A stretch of 64,000 bases of DNA from Agapanthus africanus (lineage: Eukaryota; Streptophyta; Magnoliopsida; Asparagales; Amaryllidaceae): contig JASDDO010000014.1 of NCBI GenBank assembly GCA_030015575.1, positions 163,031,911 to 163,095,910 of the forward strand. Reading direction: 5' to 3'. Of the stretch, positions 1 through 11,055 are shown piece by piece (the stretch's first letter is position 1; every line of letters begins with the position of its first letter). A model generated the notes under the pieces. It saw only the letters and a program-made list of their open reading frames with translations. It was not told the origin of the DNA and made no database searches. A program made the position numbers and the translations under genes.

Positions 1-2260
1 CACTGGAGACGGAGGAAGTAACCACCGGGGTGGAGTCCAACCTCATATGGGCCCTGCTAGGGCCCAGTCCTCGGCCTCTCTCCCAGCCTCCGTGGTGCCC
101 TCCGTATGCGACGTCTAGAACTGGGGTCAGCAATCTCGGATCGCTCTGTCCGGTAAAATCGATCCCCGAGGCCTCGGCCTGCTCAACCACCCGCTCCTAC
201 ACCCACATTAAGCAGTAAAGTATAAGTATAAAATTTAAACTTGAAGCTTCCAAAACTAAAATTTCAAATATGGGTAGAATAAATATTTAACACTTACGCA
301 ATACTCCTGGGTAGCGACGTCGGGATATCGAAGCTCGCCCATGGCGGGATCTGTCGAGGTGCCGTGGACGGCAAGATATGCGGACAGCACGCTCGGTGTA
401 CCACCTTGCGCCACGGTCTGAGCTGTCTGCAATATTAGAAAATAACTCTTAATATTAGAAATATTAGAAAATAACTCTTAATATTGCAGAATATCAGAAA
501 GGTCGGTCTATTGTGATTTACCGATAACTCCATGGCTCGAGTAATATTCCTCGAGCCACCTGTGTAAGTGGGGCGACCCCTCTTCGCCGACTTCCTGTTC
601 TCTGTATTCTGAGCGGCCTGTTTCTGCACAACACATTAACATTTAGTTTTCTAATTAAGGAACACAAAGAAATAAATTATATCATAAACAATGAATTACA
701 TTTAAAATACATACCTATTTGCATTGGGAGTCGAAATAATCGCACAATAGAGGCCATGTCTCTACGTCGACTCTCGCAAACGCCGGAGTAGATAGGAGGG
801 CCGCTCTCTCTGCCTCGGGGGTCACCATCCACAGGGAGTAGCAGTCGGCCTTCAACTCATTCCTGTTGTATCGGACCTTGGTCTGCATGTTCTTCATCAG
901 GCCATTGTACAGAGCATGAAGGTCGAGCACCCTCCCAGGGTGATCAGGGTCGGGTACAGGCTGAAAATCGTAATCCGACTGAAAATGCAAAAAAAACATT
1001 GTTATTAGATTGAAAGTGTTAATAATAAATATATTGGATAAATCAAATGAAAATAGGACGTTAATACGTACCCGAGCCTGATCAAAGAAGAGGGCGAATG
1101 AGTGCCGGTGCTGCTCGCCCCACTCAACGTGAAGTGGATAGTTCTTCACGAGCCGGCTCTCGTCCCCCATATACCAGCCGAACCTCTCGACATGAGGACC
1201 GGTATAGCGATAGTCAAGGGTAAAAAAGAAGGGGAATGCTGCCTCCCCCTAGCTCTGTCAGGCCTCAGCCTATGGGACTGATTCAGGCCTCGAGTCCCCC
1301 TCTGGGGATGGGGAGGCCCTGCGTCTGCACGAAATATCAAGACAATCAATATTAAGACAAAGTTGTATTAAGAAATCAAGCTTAAGTGAAAATTGAAGTG
1401 TGATATATACCTCCGGTGACTATCGCACGAGCCTGGACCCGGGCAGCAGCACGAACGGGACGATAGTTCCTCCGGTGAGGAACAACCGGGGTCCCAGATG
1501 CGGACGCATCCCCTGCAACTAGAAAATAAACATTGACGCTAAATTTCCCTGAAGTTCATATTTATTCTATAGAGCATATGTAAAAAGAATAAATATTTTA
1601 TATTTATTCATACTAACCTGCAGACGATGCGGATGGTATGGAAGCGGCAGGAGTGGCCCCTGCGGAAGATGTGGACGCACCACCTATAATTAGACAATTA
1701 AAAATAGATTATATAAGTAATTGCAAAAAGAATGTGTAGATCGATAATATAACGTTCTAAATCAATATGCATGCACTATAGGATATATAAACATACCCGT
1801 AGGTGCGGTGGTGTCACCACCTACAGCTAGACAATAATAAAAATTGTTAAGTAAGAGCAAAAGGAATATGTGTATATTTATGATATAGCATTCTAAATCA
1901 ATATACATGCACTATATGATATATAAACATACCTGGAGGAGCGGGAGTGGCCTCTGTCCCAGATGTGGACGCATCACCAACAACTAGACAATCAAACATT
2001 GACAATATAAGTAATTTTGACATAAACAGGCATGAATATCTGTAATATTACATTCAAAATGGATATGCGTGCAGTATACCTGGAGGTGTCGCAAAATCCA
2101 CACGGAAGGAGGCATCCGAAGGGGTCTCCGATCTGGGTGCAAGACCGGCCCTCTGAAGCTCCCTACGAAGCTCTCCGGGCGGCAGAACCGCTCTGCCCCT
2201 GCCTCTGCCTCTGCCGCGGCTGGAGCTCCTGCCGCCCCTCGCTGCTCCCGACATCGTCAT
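1..2260 (-). pseudogene. second CACTA gene, Transposase_24 (Ptta/En/Spm)-like, partial and degraded
   Basis: I read about ten exons with GT-AG borders on the minus strand: 2260-2080, 1983-1933, 1826-1797, 1683-1618, 1512-1411, 1324-1072, 978-715, 623-522, 426-298 and 196-1 (continuing off the edge). The first exon starts MSGAARGG and is Arg/Gly/Ser-rich. The middle ones are low-complexity Ala/Ser/Thr. Exon 1324-1072 holds the phrase RYTGPHVERFGWYMGDE, and exon 623-522 holds KQAAQNTENRKSAKRGRPTY, typical of plant Ptta/En/Spm second ORFs. This class of protein is thought to bind subterminal repeats and help TNP2. Stops lie in exon 1324-1072 upstream of the GPHVERFGW stretch and at the end of exon 978-715, so it is degraded or my splice choice is off there. 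Confidence 0.65.
1618..2080 (-). repeat. tandemly duplicated exon-intron modules inside the second CACTA gene
   Basis: Modules of about 135-150 bp recur at 1618-1796, 1797-1932 and 1933-2079. Each has a short exon (66, 30 and 51 bp), a flanking CTAGACAATnA stretch and an A/T-rich intron with the shared words TTCTAAATCAATATnCATGCACTATA and GATATATAAACATAC. The exons encode variants of G-D-A-S-T-S-G-T-E-A-T-P-A. The introns are as similar as the exons, so whole genomic units were duplicated. Confidence 0.75.
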
Positions 2261-2367
2261 CAAATCTAGATAAACGGTTCGTGGACGCATTAGACAATTA
2301 TTAAAAGTATTGACTATATATGTATAGAGCGTAAAATGTGAAGTAATAATATAACATTACTGATAAC

Positions 2368-5300
2368 CTTTTTCGTTTCGTGGGCGCATTATACATATCT
2401 ACTTGGATTTCATCGTCGATGTCATTTCTAACCCACGTAACTTCATGATCGGTCGAAGACAACCCGTCCTTCGAAACAGACGGTCGGAGCACTTTAAGCC
2501 TTCTCTCTTCTTCGTTCCCATCGATGTCCTCGTATTCTGGGACATCGTAGACATCTCTGGGTTTCCATCGGCATACAACACTCCACCCCGGATGCTTCAA
2601 ACACTGTGAGTAGTATACTTGGAACGCTTGGTTCGGAAAGATAAACGGATCTTCCTGACCGTAAAATCGAAGTGTGTTCACACTGGTCAATCCATATTCA
2701 TCTTTCCAAGTCCCAAGATTGCTTCTCCACCTGTCCGTATCGGTTCGCGTATCGTACCAAGTACACTGGAATATATAAAAGGGTTCCGATCGTTCGGGAT
2801 AGTGGATGCCGAGTATACAATTTAAGTACCCATAATAAATCACGCCGTATGATCCTACCGTCCCAATCCCACTATTATGAGTGGTTCTAGATGTTTCTAA
2901 TTCCTTAACTTCGAATTTGTATCCAAGGACACCAAATCCTTTCTAATATGCAACCTCCGTACTAGGAAATTGAGCTAAATATCTTAAATCACTCTCAAAT
3001 GATGCAGACAAGTTCGGATCGTGGATCTAACAAAACAAATTTTACGACAAATACATAACGATACAAGTTTAGATTAAAACTGCTAGCAATAAAATGTTAT
3101 TCGAATAACTTACATGATCTGTGACCCAATCACAAAAATTATCCTGATGATATTTTTCCAATTGCTCTTCATTCCAATCAGGATGCCCATCACGTACCTC
3201 GTTAAAATGAATTCTGTTTTCGACAAATAATGGTGACATTAATATTATATCATTTCATACACACATAAATACAGATATAACAATTAATCCAAAAAAACTT
3301 ACTCTCTAATTTGTTCAAGACATGCGCAATTAAGCAAGATAAACCGGTATATCTTGTTGATAAATATAGTGTCTACCCTCTTATACTCGGCTTTACCATA
3401 TAGTCCGTCTTGAATTCTTCATGGTCGGTTAAGCCTTGTCTCAATGTTCTCGTCCAGATAGCGGGAACAAAATGTGGTTGCTTCATCAAGAAGATAACCT
3501 TGCATGATACAACCCTCTGGTCGATTTTTATTGCGTATATACTTCTTAAGAGTGTAGAGGTACCTAATGAAAATATGTTGAATAAATAAATACGGGCATA
3601 CAGGACAACAGTAAATTTATAAATTGCGCGAAACGAAAAATTACACGTACCTCTCGACGGGATACATCCATCGATATTATACCGGTCCGGCTAATTTCGC
3701 CTCAGTTGCAAGATGAACCGTCAAGTGTATTATGATATCGAAGAATGACGGTGGGAAAATACGCTCAAACTTGCAAAGTATCAACGCAATAGAATTTTCT
3801 AGTTTATCCAGCGTTACAACCTCCAGTGTTTTAGCACACAACTCCCTGAAAAAACAACATAGGTCATTGATTACTAGACCAACCGAGTCGGGGAGAGAAG
3901 TCCTGAGGGCTAAGGGAAGAATGTGCTCCAAGATAACATGGTGATCATGACTTTTCAGCCCATCGATCTTGCCCTTCACAATTTTTATTTTCTTGCTGAA
4001 TGATCCTGAGAAACCTGTGGGGACTTTCAAATCATGCAACACCTGCAGGAATCTTTTCTTCTCCGGTTGTGACATATGATAAGTGGCATTGGGAAGTACA
4101 AACTTGCCCGGTTTACCCGCTACTGGTCTAGGGTGCAATTCACTTCTTATTCCCCACTCTTGTAGATCCATCCGAGCATTCATGTTGTCTTTAGATTTCC
4201 CGTCTTTACAAAAAAGCAAGTTAAGTATATGCTCTGATACTCCTTTCTCTATATGCATGACGTCCAGACAATGACGCACTGAATTTATAGACCGGTACGG
4301 AAGCTCGAAGAAAATGCTTAACTTGTTCCAATATGGTGGTTTGACCTGTTTCGTCGGATCCATCCCGAAGGTCACGTTATTGTAACCATCCCATTTAGCA
4401 GTCACGTCCTCTCCGGACAATGGGGATGGAGGTCCAAGAAGCTCCTGATGACCATCAAAGTGAACCGTGTCTAACCTATAGGGGTGGTCTGGAGACAGGA
4501 AACGTCGATGGCCGCAATAACAAACCTTCCTGCTAAAATTCAAGAATTTCGATGTTGTGTGTTCATGGCAATGAGGACATGCTTTGTGACCATGTACGGA
4601 CCAACCTGATAGCATTCCATACGCAGGAAAGTCATTAATTATCCATATTAAAACCGCACGCAGTATGAAGGTTGTATTTATGTTTGCATCATATGTCTCC
4701 ACACCATCAATGAACAAAGATTTCAACTCCTCGATCAGAGGTCGGAGATAGATGTCGATATTGTTCCTCGGTGAGTTTGGTCCGTCGATAAGAAGAGGCA
4801 TCATAAAGTATGATTGGTCCATAGCCAACCAAGGCGACAGATTATAAATTATCATTACAACGGGCCATGTGCTGTGACTTCCAGCCATATAGTTGAATGG
4901 GCAGAAGCCATCAGTAGCCAGTCCGAGCCGGACATTGCGAGGATCGCTACTGAATATTGCGTGCCTCCTATCGAAATCCTTCCATGCCGGTGAATCTCTT
5001 GGATGACTCATTTTTCCATCTTCACTTGGAGGAGCACGGTGATGCCAAATCATTGCCTCGGCTGTTTTCTTGCACCTGAATAGCCTCTGTAGCCTCTGTG
5101 TTATGGGAAAGTATCGTGCTATCTTTACAGGTATATCAGGCTTCTTATCAGAATCTTTCGGCTTATACCTGGCCTTTCCGCATGTTGGACACTCTTTCAA
5201 ATCTGAATTCTCTTTCCGGTACAACACGCAATTTTTAGGACATGCTTGAATCTTCTCGCACTTTAGACCCAAATCAGACATCATCTTCTGGGCTTCGTAC

Positions 5301-5944
5301 CAGCTGTCGGGCACATTATTTCCCGGAGGCATAGAATCTTTCAAGAACGAAAGAAGCATTGTGAATGACTTGTTGCTCCATCCATTTAGACACTTAATCT
5401 GGAAAAGTTGGACGAACCATGAGAGGGTAGAATACTTCGCATTCTCATAAATTGGTTTCCTAGCATCATTCATGAAATTTTCATATTTATCCGCACGCGG
5501 TCCTTGACCGGAAGGAATGCCATCTTCGGTACGAATAGATTCACCTAGGGCAGCCTCTACCATATCCTCCATTTCTTCTGATGGAAATAAATTACCGCCT
5601 TCTCCTTCTGCCGCATTACCGAATTCTTCTTCTTCTCCTGCCGCATTATCGTGTTCTACTTCTTCTGCCGCAGTACTGCATTCTTCTCCTTCCCCGTGAT
5701 ATTTCCAAGTTGTATAAAGTCTAGTAAACCCATGTTTTACAATATGAAGCTCTGCCAATTCTACCTTTTGCCAGTACTTATTGCCACATCTATCGCACGA
5801 ACAGAGAATCTTCTCTATTATGATCTTATTATGTGCGCGTGCAAATTCAAGGAAAGCAGCAACTCCTGCGACAAACTTAGGTTGCATACGTTGTTTCCAA
5901 TCCACATACATCCAGTCCTTAACTCTGACGTACTCATGGGCCAT
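2368..5944 (-). pseudogene. TNP2-type CACTA transposase, nonsense-mutated
   Basis: TNP2 proteins bind the terminal repeats and catalyse CACTA excision. Exons on the minus strand: 5944-3651, 3563-3303, 3213-3114, 3026-2368. Exon 1 starts MAHEYVRVKDWMYVDWKQR (transposase-associated domain, about residues 1-90, with Cys/His residues C-S-C-D-R-C). An acidic linker follows, then the tnp2 domain (about 150-550, with CPTCG, ACPHCHEHT and LDVMHIEKGV) and a DUF4218-like part (from about 620, HHVILEHILPLALR). The last exon matches DUF4216 (TRTTHNSGIGTVGS onward). In-frame stops sit at 3679-3677 (just after LAGPV), 3421-3419 and 2945-2943, so no full protein can be made. The splice sites remain clean, which suggests recent decay. 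Confidence 0.9.
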
Positions 5945-6080
5945 GTTAGACTGTATAACATATAAATTGTAAGTTATGCTGACTATATTGAGAAATATAA
6001 GAACGGGATAGTTACTGACAAAGGAGAAAATCCGTGTATATGCTTTGTGTGTGCGTTTGTCATTGAAAATAATAAATTAT

Positions 6081-7434
6081 CGCACGTATGTTAACCGATA
6101 GACGGAGACTAAGTGGCGCTTTTAGTTTCATATATGAGTATCGATGAGAATATGAAGGTTTCATATTATCATATAGTGGTTTTAACCCGAACATCTCGAA
6201 TCGCTCTCTAATTATGCGTTTGTTGTGTATTCTTGTTGTATGTGTGTGTTCCGGCTATCGGGGGTAGGCTTCTATCCCATTAAGAATGTATAGAGCGAAC
6301 ACCCATCACTTGTGCTTTCAACCGTTTCGAGTAAATTTCGGCAGCACCTCCCCGCTGTTCTCCGAGTACACTGTAATAGAATAGATAATCATTTCAAAGC
6401 TGTGAAACAACGTTGAAATGAACATCTAATCTATCTTTGTACACGGAGAACCAGCGGAAAGGTACCGACGAAATATCTCGAAACGGATGAAAACACAAGT
6501 GAATGAAGGCGTTTGCTTTATACATTCTTAACTTTTCCGCACGGGACAAATCTATGGGTTACCATACGATTGAATTTTCTCGTCGCGTAGACTATACAAC
6601 GGTTGTTAGTATCGAGCTATACTGTCCGATATTTAACAACCTTCGTATGGTTTTATGTCACGACGAGCACCGCACGTATGTTAACCGATAGACGGGAACT
6701 AAGTGGCGCTTTTAGTTTCATATATGAGTATCGATGAGAATATGAAGGTTTCATATTATCATATAGTGGTTTTAACCCGAACATCTCGAATCGCTCTCTA
6801 ATTATGTGTTTGTTGTGTATTCTTGTTGTATGTGTGTGTTCCGGCTGTCGGGGGTAGGCTTCTATCCCATTAAGAATGTATAGAGCGAACACCCATCACT
6901 TGTGCTTTCAACCGTTTCGAGTAAATTTCGGCAGCACCTCCCCGCTGTTCTCCAAGTACACTGTAATAGAATAGATAATCATTTCAAAGCTGTGAAACAA
7001 CGTTGAAATGAACATCTAATCTATCTTTGTACACAGAGAACCAGCGGAAAGGTACCGATGAAATATCTAGAAACGGATGAAAACACAAGTGAATGAAGGC
7101 GTTTACTTTATACATTCTTAACTTGTCCACACGGGACAAATCTATGGATTACCATACGATTGAATTTTCTCGTCGCGTAGACTAAACGACGGTTGTTAGT
7201 ATCGAGCTATACCGTCCGATATTTAACAACCTTCGTATAGTTCTATGTCACGACGAGCATCGCACGTATGTTAACCGATAGACGGGGACTAAGTGGCGCT
7301 TTTAATTTCATATATGAGTATCGATGGGAATACGAAGCTTTCATATTATCATCGAGTATCATATATTGGTTTTAACCTGAATATCTCGAATCGCTCTCTA
7401 ATTATGTGTTTGTTGTGCATTCGTGTTGTATGTG
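6081..7434. repeat. 590-bp tandem repeats with a large internal palindrome (CACTA subterminal region)
   Basis: The word CGCACGTATGTTAACCGATA starts at 6081, 6671 and 7261, giving two full 590-bp units and a partial third ending near 7434. Each full unit contains a 260-bp imperfect inverted repeat (about 6278-6535 and 6868-7125). One arm begins TTAAGAATGTATAGAGC and the other ends GCTTTATACATTCTTAA. The units differ at scattered sites only. The array lies between the transposase start and the 5' terminus, where CACTA elements carry protein-binding subterminal repeats. No coding potential is seen. Confidence 0.85.
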
Positions 7435-8429
7435 TAACATGATTTTAAACCATTGAGATCAAGATTGATAGAACTGATCATCCTACATTGCAATAGCATT
7501 CATCAACCAAAAACTATTATTGCAATGGCATTCATCTATAACAATCAACAATTAAAACTACAAATGTAGGATACTGATATCATAAAGCGTTATACGCAAC
7601 ATATGAATTCACATGACTGAAACATGCATCAAAAAAACATGTTCATCCAAAAGAAAGGCCACTGTCAACAAATATAGACAAATACGTTATAAAAACAGTA
7701 ACTAATTAACAAGTTGATTAGCATCTGGATCAAGAAAATGATAGGAAAAACAATTGACTATGATCTATAATGACAAGTCTATTACCATGACTCTCGACTA
7801 ACAAAGGTGGCTTTTCGTCCTCGGTAACTTGATAATTGGGATTTCATGGCGAATAAAAATATGCATATGCTGTTTGACCGGGAACTTCAATAGGAAACTC
7901 AATAAGGTCGGGTGTACTGAAGTACGCTTTGTATTTCGCTATATCAGGTGATGAAGCCCAAGCCCTAGCTAGCCCAGCCCCACCCCAACCGAACCCTATC
8001 GAAGGTAAAGAACGTCCTTACACTTTCATATTTCTATTAATGATGCAAGTCTCCACCAAGTCAAATTCTTGCAATATCATTATTTTTAGAGTATGTCTAA
8101 TTTAATAGATAGAATTTTCAAAGTTGGGCAACCAAGAAAAAGTAACAAGGGATTTTACATACATGCCAAAGCTTTGATTATTTATTTATTTATTTTCCAT
8201 TTCATATTAGTACTTTTATATGTTTGATGATGGCAAGAAATACAAATTATATTAGAACATTGTACATACCTAATTTCCACTTGAAATCGGTTTTTTCTTT
8301 TATCAGTACTCATTGACATATAGTAACAAACAATGTTTGATTAGAAGGACCCAAGATTTTCTCGATCAACAATAATTTTAGTAATCAAACTAGGCTAAAA
8401 TTGCTGGAAATTCCTCTCAGGTTTGCCAA
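7435..8429. other. non-coding CACTA 5' internal sequence
   Basis: A/T-rich DNA with no convincing ORF or homology that I recognise. It lies between the 590-bp repeats and the telomere-like tract and belongs to the CACTA element by position. Confidence 0.6.
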
Positions 8430-8860
8430 AATTCAGCAAACCCCAACCCTAACCTAACCCTAACCCCAGACCCAGCCCCAGCCCAGCCCCACCTCAACCT
8501 TAACCTAGCCCCAGCCCACCCCAGCCCCAACCTAACCCCAGCCCCAGCTAAACCCCAACCCCAACCCTAAGCCAAACCCTAACCCCAGGCCCGGCCCCAC
8601 CCCCACCCCAACCCCAACCTAACCCTAGCCCTAGCCCCAGCCCAGCCCTAGCCCCAGCCCAGCCCAGCCCCAACCTAACCCTAACCCCAGCCCCAGCTAA
8701 ACCCCAACCCCAACCCTAAGCCAAACCCTAACCCCAGCCCCAGCCGCAGCCGAACCCCAACCCTAACCCTAACCCCAACCCCAACCCCGACCGCAACCCC
8801 TGCCGAACCCCAACTCCAACCGCAACCCCAGCCCCAGCCATGAACCCTAGCCCTAAATAA
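8430..8860. repeat. degenerate telomere-like CCCTAA / CCCCAGCC tract
   Basis: About 430 bp of C-rich, G-poor repeats mixing CCCTAA, CCCCAA, CCCCAG and GCCAAA words. The best telomere-like run (CCCTAACCCTAACCCC) is near 8761-8776. It is internal to the CACTA element, so it is not a chromosome end. The strand asymmetry (almost no G on the plus strand) would allow G-quadruplex formation on the minus strand. Confidence 0.8.
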
Positions 8861-8905
8861 TCAAAAATTTCTTTAATTTAGTTGAAGATTTACTAACCTG
8901 AACGG

Positions 8906-9030
8906 CGGTGGCGACGATGAGAACGGTGGTGGCGACGACGAGAACGGCGGCGACGACGAGAACGGCGGCGACGACGAGAACGGCGGTGGCGACGACGAGA
9001 ACGGCGGTGGCGACGACGAGAACGGCGGGA
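8906..9030. repeat. minisatellite of GACGACGAGAACGGCGGC-type units
   Basis: Units of 18-24 bp repeat six to seven times, in multiples of three bases, so they read as an open frame (Thr-Arg-Thr-Ala repeats on plus). The peptide is low complexity and starts inside the repeat. I treat it as non-coding and part of the CACTA 5' end. Confidence 0.8.
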
Positions 9031-9130
9031 ATGATTTGGGGATTTTGTTTCGCGCGCGATCGAGAGAGGAAGAAAGAGATAACGGGCGTAGGCGATCGAT
9101 CTGTGCCCTTTATTAAATCGCTATTTAGTT

Positions 9131-9310
9131 GCCCCTACGGATTTGTCCGTAGGTCCTTGGTTTGCGGCTCCGTAAGGGCAAACACCAAATTAAGAATTAA
9201 TATTTTTATTCTTGAACGTCTTGGCCCGTAGGGGCAACCTTATAGCCCTACGGATTAATCCGTAGGGCCAACATAAATCTGCCCCTACGGATTTCAATAT
9301 CCGTAGGGGC
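9131..9310. repeat. CACTA subterminal hairpins with CCCTACGGAT arms
   Basis: Three inverted repeats share one arm sequence: 9134-9141/9146-9153, a perfect 24-nt palindrome at 9245-9268, and 9281-9292/9299-9310. A lone half-motif lies near 9223-9240. Repeated short motifs next to a CACTA terminus are the usual binding sites for the element's own proteins. Confidence 0.85.
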
Positions 9311-9314
9311 AACC

Positions 9315-9330
9315 CCTTATTTTAGTAGTG
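9315..9330 (-). repeat. CACTA terminal inverted repeat (5' end of element)
   Basis: On the minus strand the element begins CACTACTAAAATAAGG at 9330. The adjacent base 9331 starts sequence that aligns without gaps to the intact copia LTR at 18716, so this is the exact boundary. Confidence 0.85.
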
Positions 9331-10877
9331 GGTTAGGGTTTGAAGAGAGAGTGAGCTTGAGGAGAGAGAAGGTGAAGATGATAATGAAATGAGATAATGA
9401 TGTATCATAATATATATGAAGCATTATTTATTTATCCAAAAATGAAATAATAGAATTAACAACCATGCTTCATAAATATTTATGAGTGATTCATCTCCAT
9501 GAGTCATTAAGCATTTATGATGCATTAATGACATGGATGAATCATACAAATGAGTCACTAATCTCATTTAATGCAATGCCACCTTACCCCCTAAGTCACC
9601 ATGCTTCTAGAAGCTTCCCGACAAATTACGAGAACACCCCTCCAATCCGTGAAAACACAGAAAAACTTTAGACTGTATAAATCCAATAACCCGATACTAG
9701 AATCTGGCTTAAACCAAAGCCGGCTAGTAAAAACTCTCCGAAAAGTCGTACGTGCGTAAACACACGTATGCGTCCGAACCCTTGTCGTAAAACCATACGA
9801 CCTCTATATCGTTTCGCCTGGAGCAGGGAAACTCTCTGTGTGGGACTCTAAAGACTCGACACTACGCTGGTAGTGGGTTTAACCATAGACCGCAAGCGGC
9901 ACTAGCTGTACGTAACGGTCCCCAGGTAGATGTCGATAAGAAGGCCGATGAGGAAACTCATCCGAACTCCCACTAAGCCTGATGTGACAATCTTCGTACA
10001 GTCCGGTCTGTTCGTCTAATACTATCGCATATCAAGCCTAGGGGGCGGAAAGCGTCAGTCTCCTAATAGCTGTATAAGTCGTGTCGGAGCGAAGCCCATT
10101 ACACCCTGAGAAGCTACTGGAACCTACCAGTATATCTCGCTTGCCCTGGCCAGGGACTTTACGTAATGGCTCTCTGACACAGTGCAATATCATCTCCCAA
10201 TACCAGGAGAGACGAATCCTATCTAACCACTACTGCCTCCAAGTGCTCGGGACTGCACCCAACTGCTACCTGTTTACATGACTCCTTTGAGCCGTGGTAG
10301 GGTAGCAATCTAAGAATAGTGGGACACACTCGAGGCGAAGTAGCAGTGTCAAGTCTGCGGACTATGCTGTACTCATGTCATCTGGGAACTGTTAACTGAC
10401 GACGGGTATAATACCAACCAATCAGTTCCCCTGTGAGTCCTGTCCGGTGTACCCGTAACCTAACGAGCACTTGTATACTATCTCTAGTACAACGTACTGA
10501 TGGCTGTGGGACAGACCATCTCCCCAACTGGGATGAGAAGCGTACACACTTAGTCTACTGCGGAATATCGATGCCCTATCTCGATAATCCAACGACCAGG
10601 GACCTGTATAGGATGTTGCTTACAGACTACCCAGCCCCCACTAGTGTGACTGCCATTACAACGCTGGTAATCAAGCAAAGATCCTATAGGCTCTACTAAT
10701 ATGTATAAGTGATACGTTACAAGAAATATATGCACATATTAAAGTGGATACAAACCAAGTAGCATACTACCATTTTTAGCAAGACCGTATATACAACTGT
10801 GAATATCCCAAGCTTCCATTAAGTAATATACATACAAGTATGATACAATAATGGCCCTTAGGGCATATACACTAACA
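9331..10877 (-). repeat. copia 3' LTR, cut by the CACTA insertion
   Basis: It aligns without gaps to 18716-20262. The last 408 bp of this LTR (counterpart of 18308-18715) are missing here and should lie on the far side of the CACTA element, outside the window. The element-side end is TGTTAGTG on the minus strand. Confidence 0.93.
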
Positions 10878-10888
10878 ATCTCCCACTT
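10878..10888 (-). other. copia polypurine tract
   Basis: AAGTGGGAGAT on the minus strand immediately precedes the 3' LTR start TGTTAG. This is the standard plus-strand primer site of plant copia elements. Confidence 0.88.
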
Positions 10889-11055
10889 GCACTAGGGCCA
10901 TGAGCTGGCATATCATAAACCTATCATCTCGAATAGCCTCTCGAACTGCGTCTGAGGAAAGGCCTTTGTGAATGGATCAGCAATGTTATTCTCCGTCTCT
11001 ACTCTCTTCACCTCGATCTCCCGGCGATCTACGATCTCCCTGATCAGGTGATACC

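Larger units (their letters stand above)
1..9330 (-). mobile_element. CACTA (En/Spm-type) DNA transposon, 5' part and both genes; 3' end off the left edge
   Basis: The element reads right to left. Its 5' terminus is seen on the minus strand at 9330 as CACTACTAAAATAAGG, the classic CACTA end. It is followed inward by hairpins, a minisatellite, a telomere-like tract and 590-bp tandem repeats, then a TNP2-type transposase gene (5944 to 2368), then a second gene (2260 to beyond 1). The sequence right of 9330 is a copia LTR that starts abruptly at a point matching position 18716 of the intact LTR copy, so the CACTA element jumped into that LTR. The other terminus and the 3-bp target duplication lie outside the window. 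Both genes carry stop codons, so this copy is probably not self-mobile, though its terminus looks usable. Confidence 0.9.

Noticed and set aside
1..10. CACTGGAGAC at the very start looks like a CACTA terminus
   Set aside because: It is inside a readable exon of the second CACTA gene (1-196) and lacks TIR similarity to the end at 9330.
8430..8860. Possible chromosome end
   Set aside because: The repeats are degenerate and flanked on both sides by CACTA sequence.
8908..9231. 107-residue Thr/Arg/Ala repeat protein
   Set aside because: It is the translated minisatellite plus subterminal CACTA hairpins. No start context or family.
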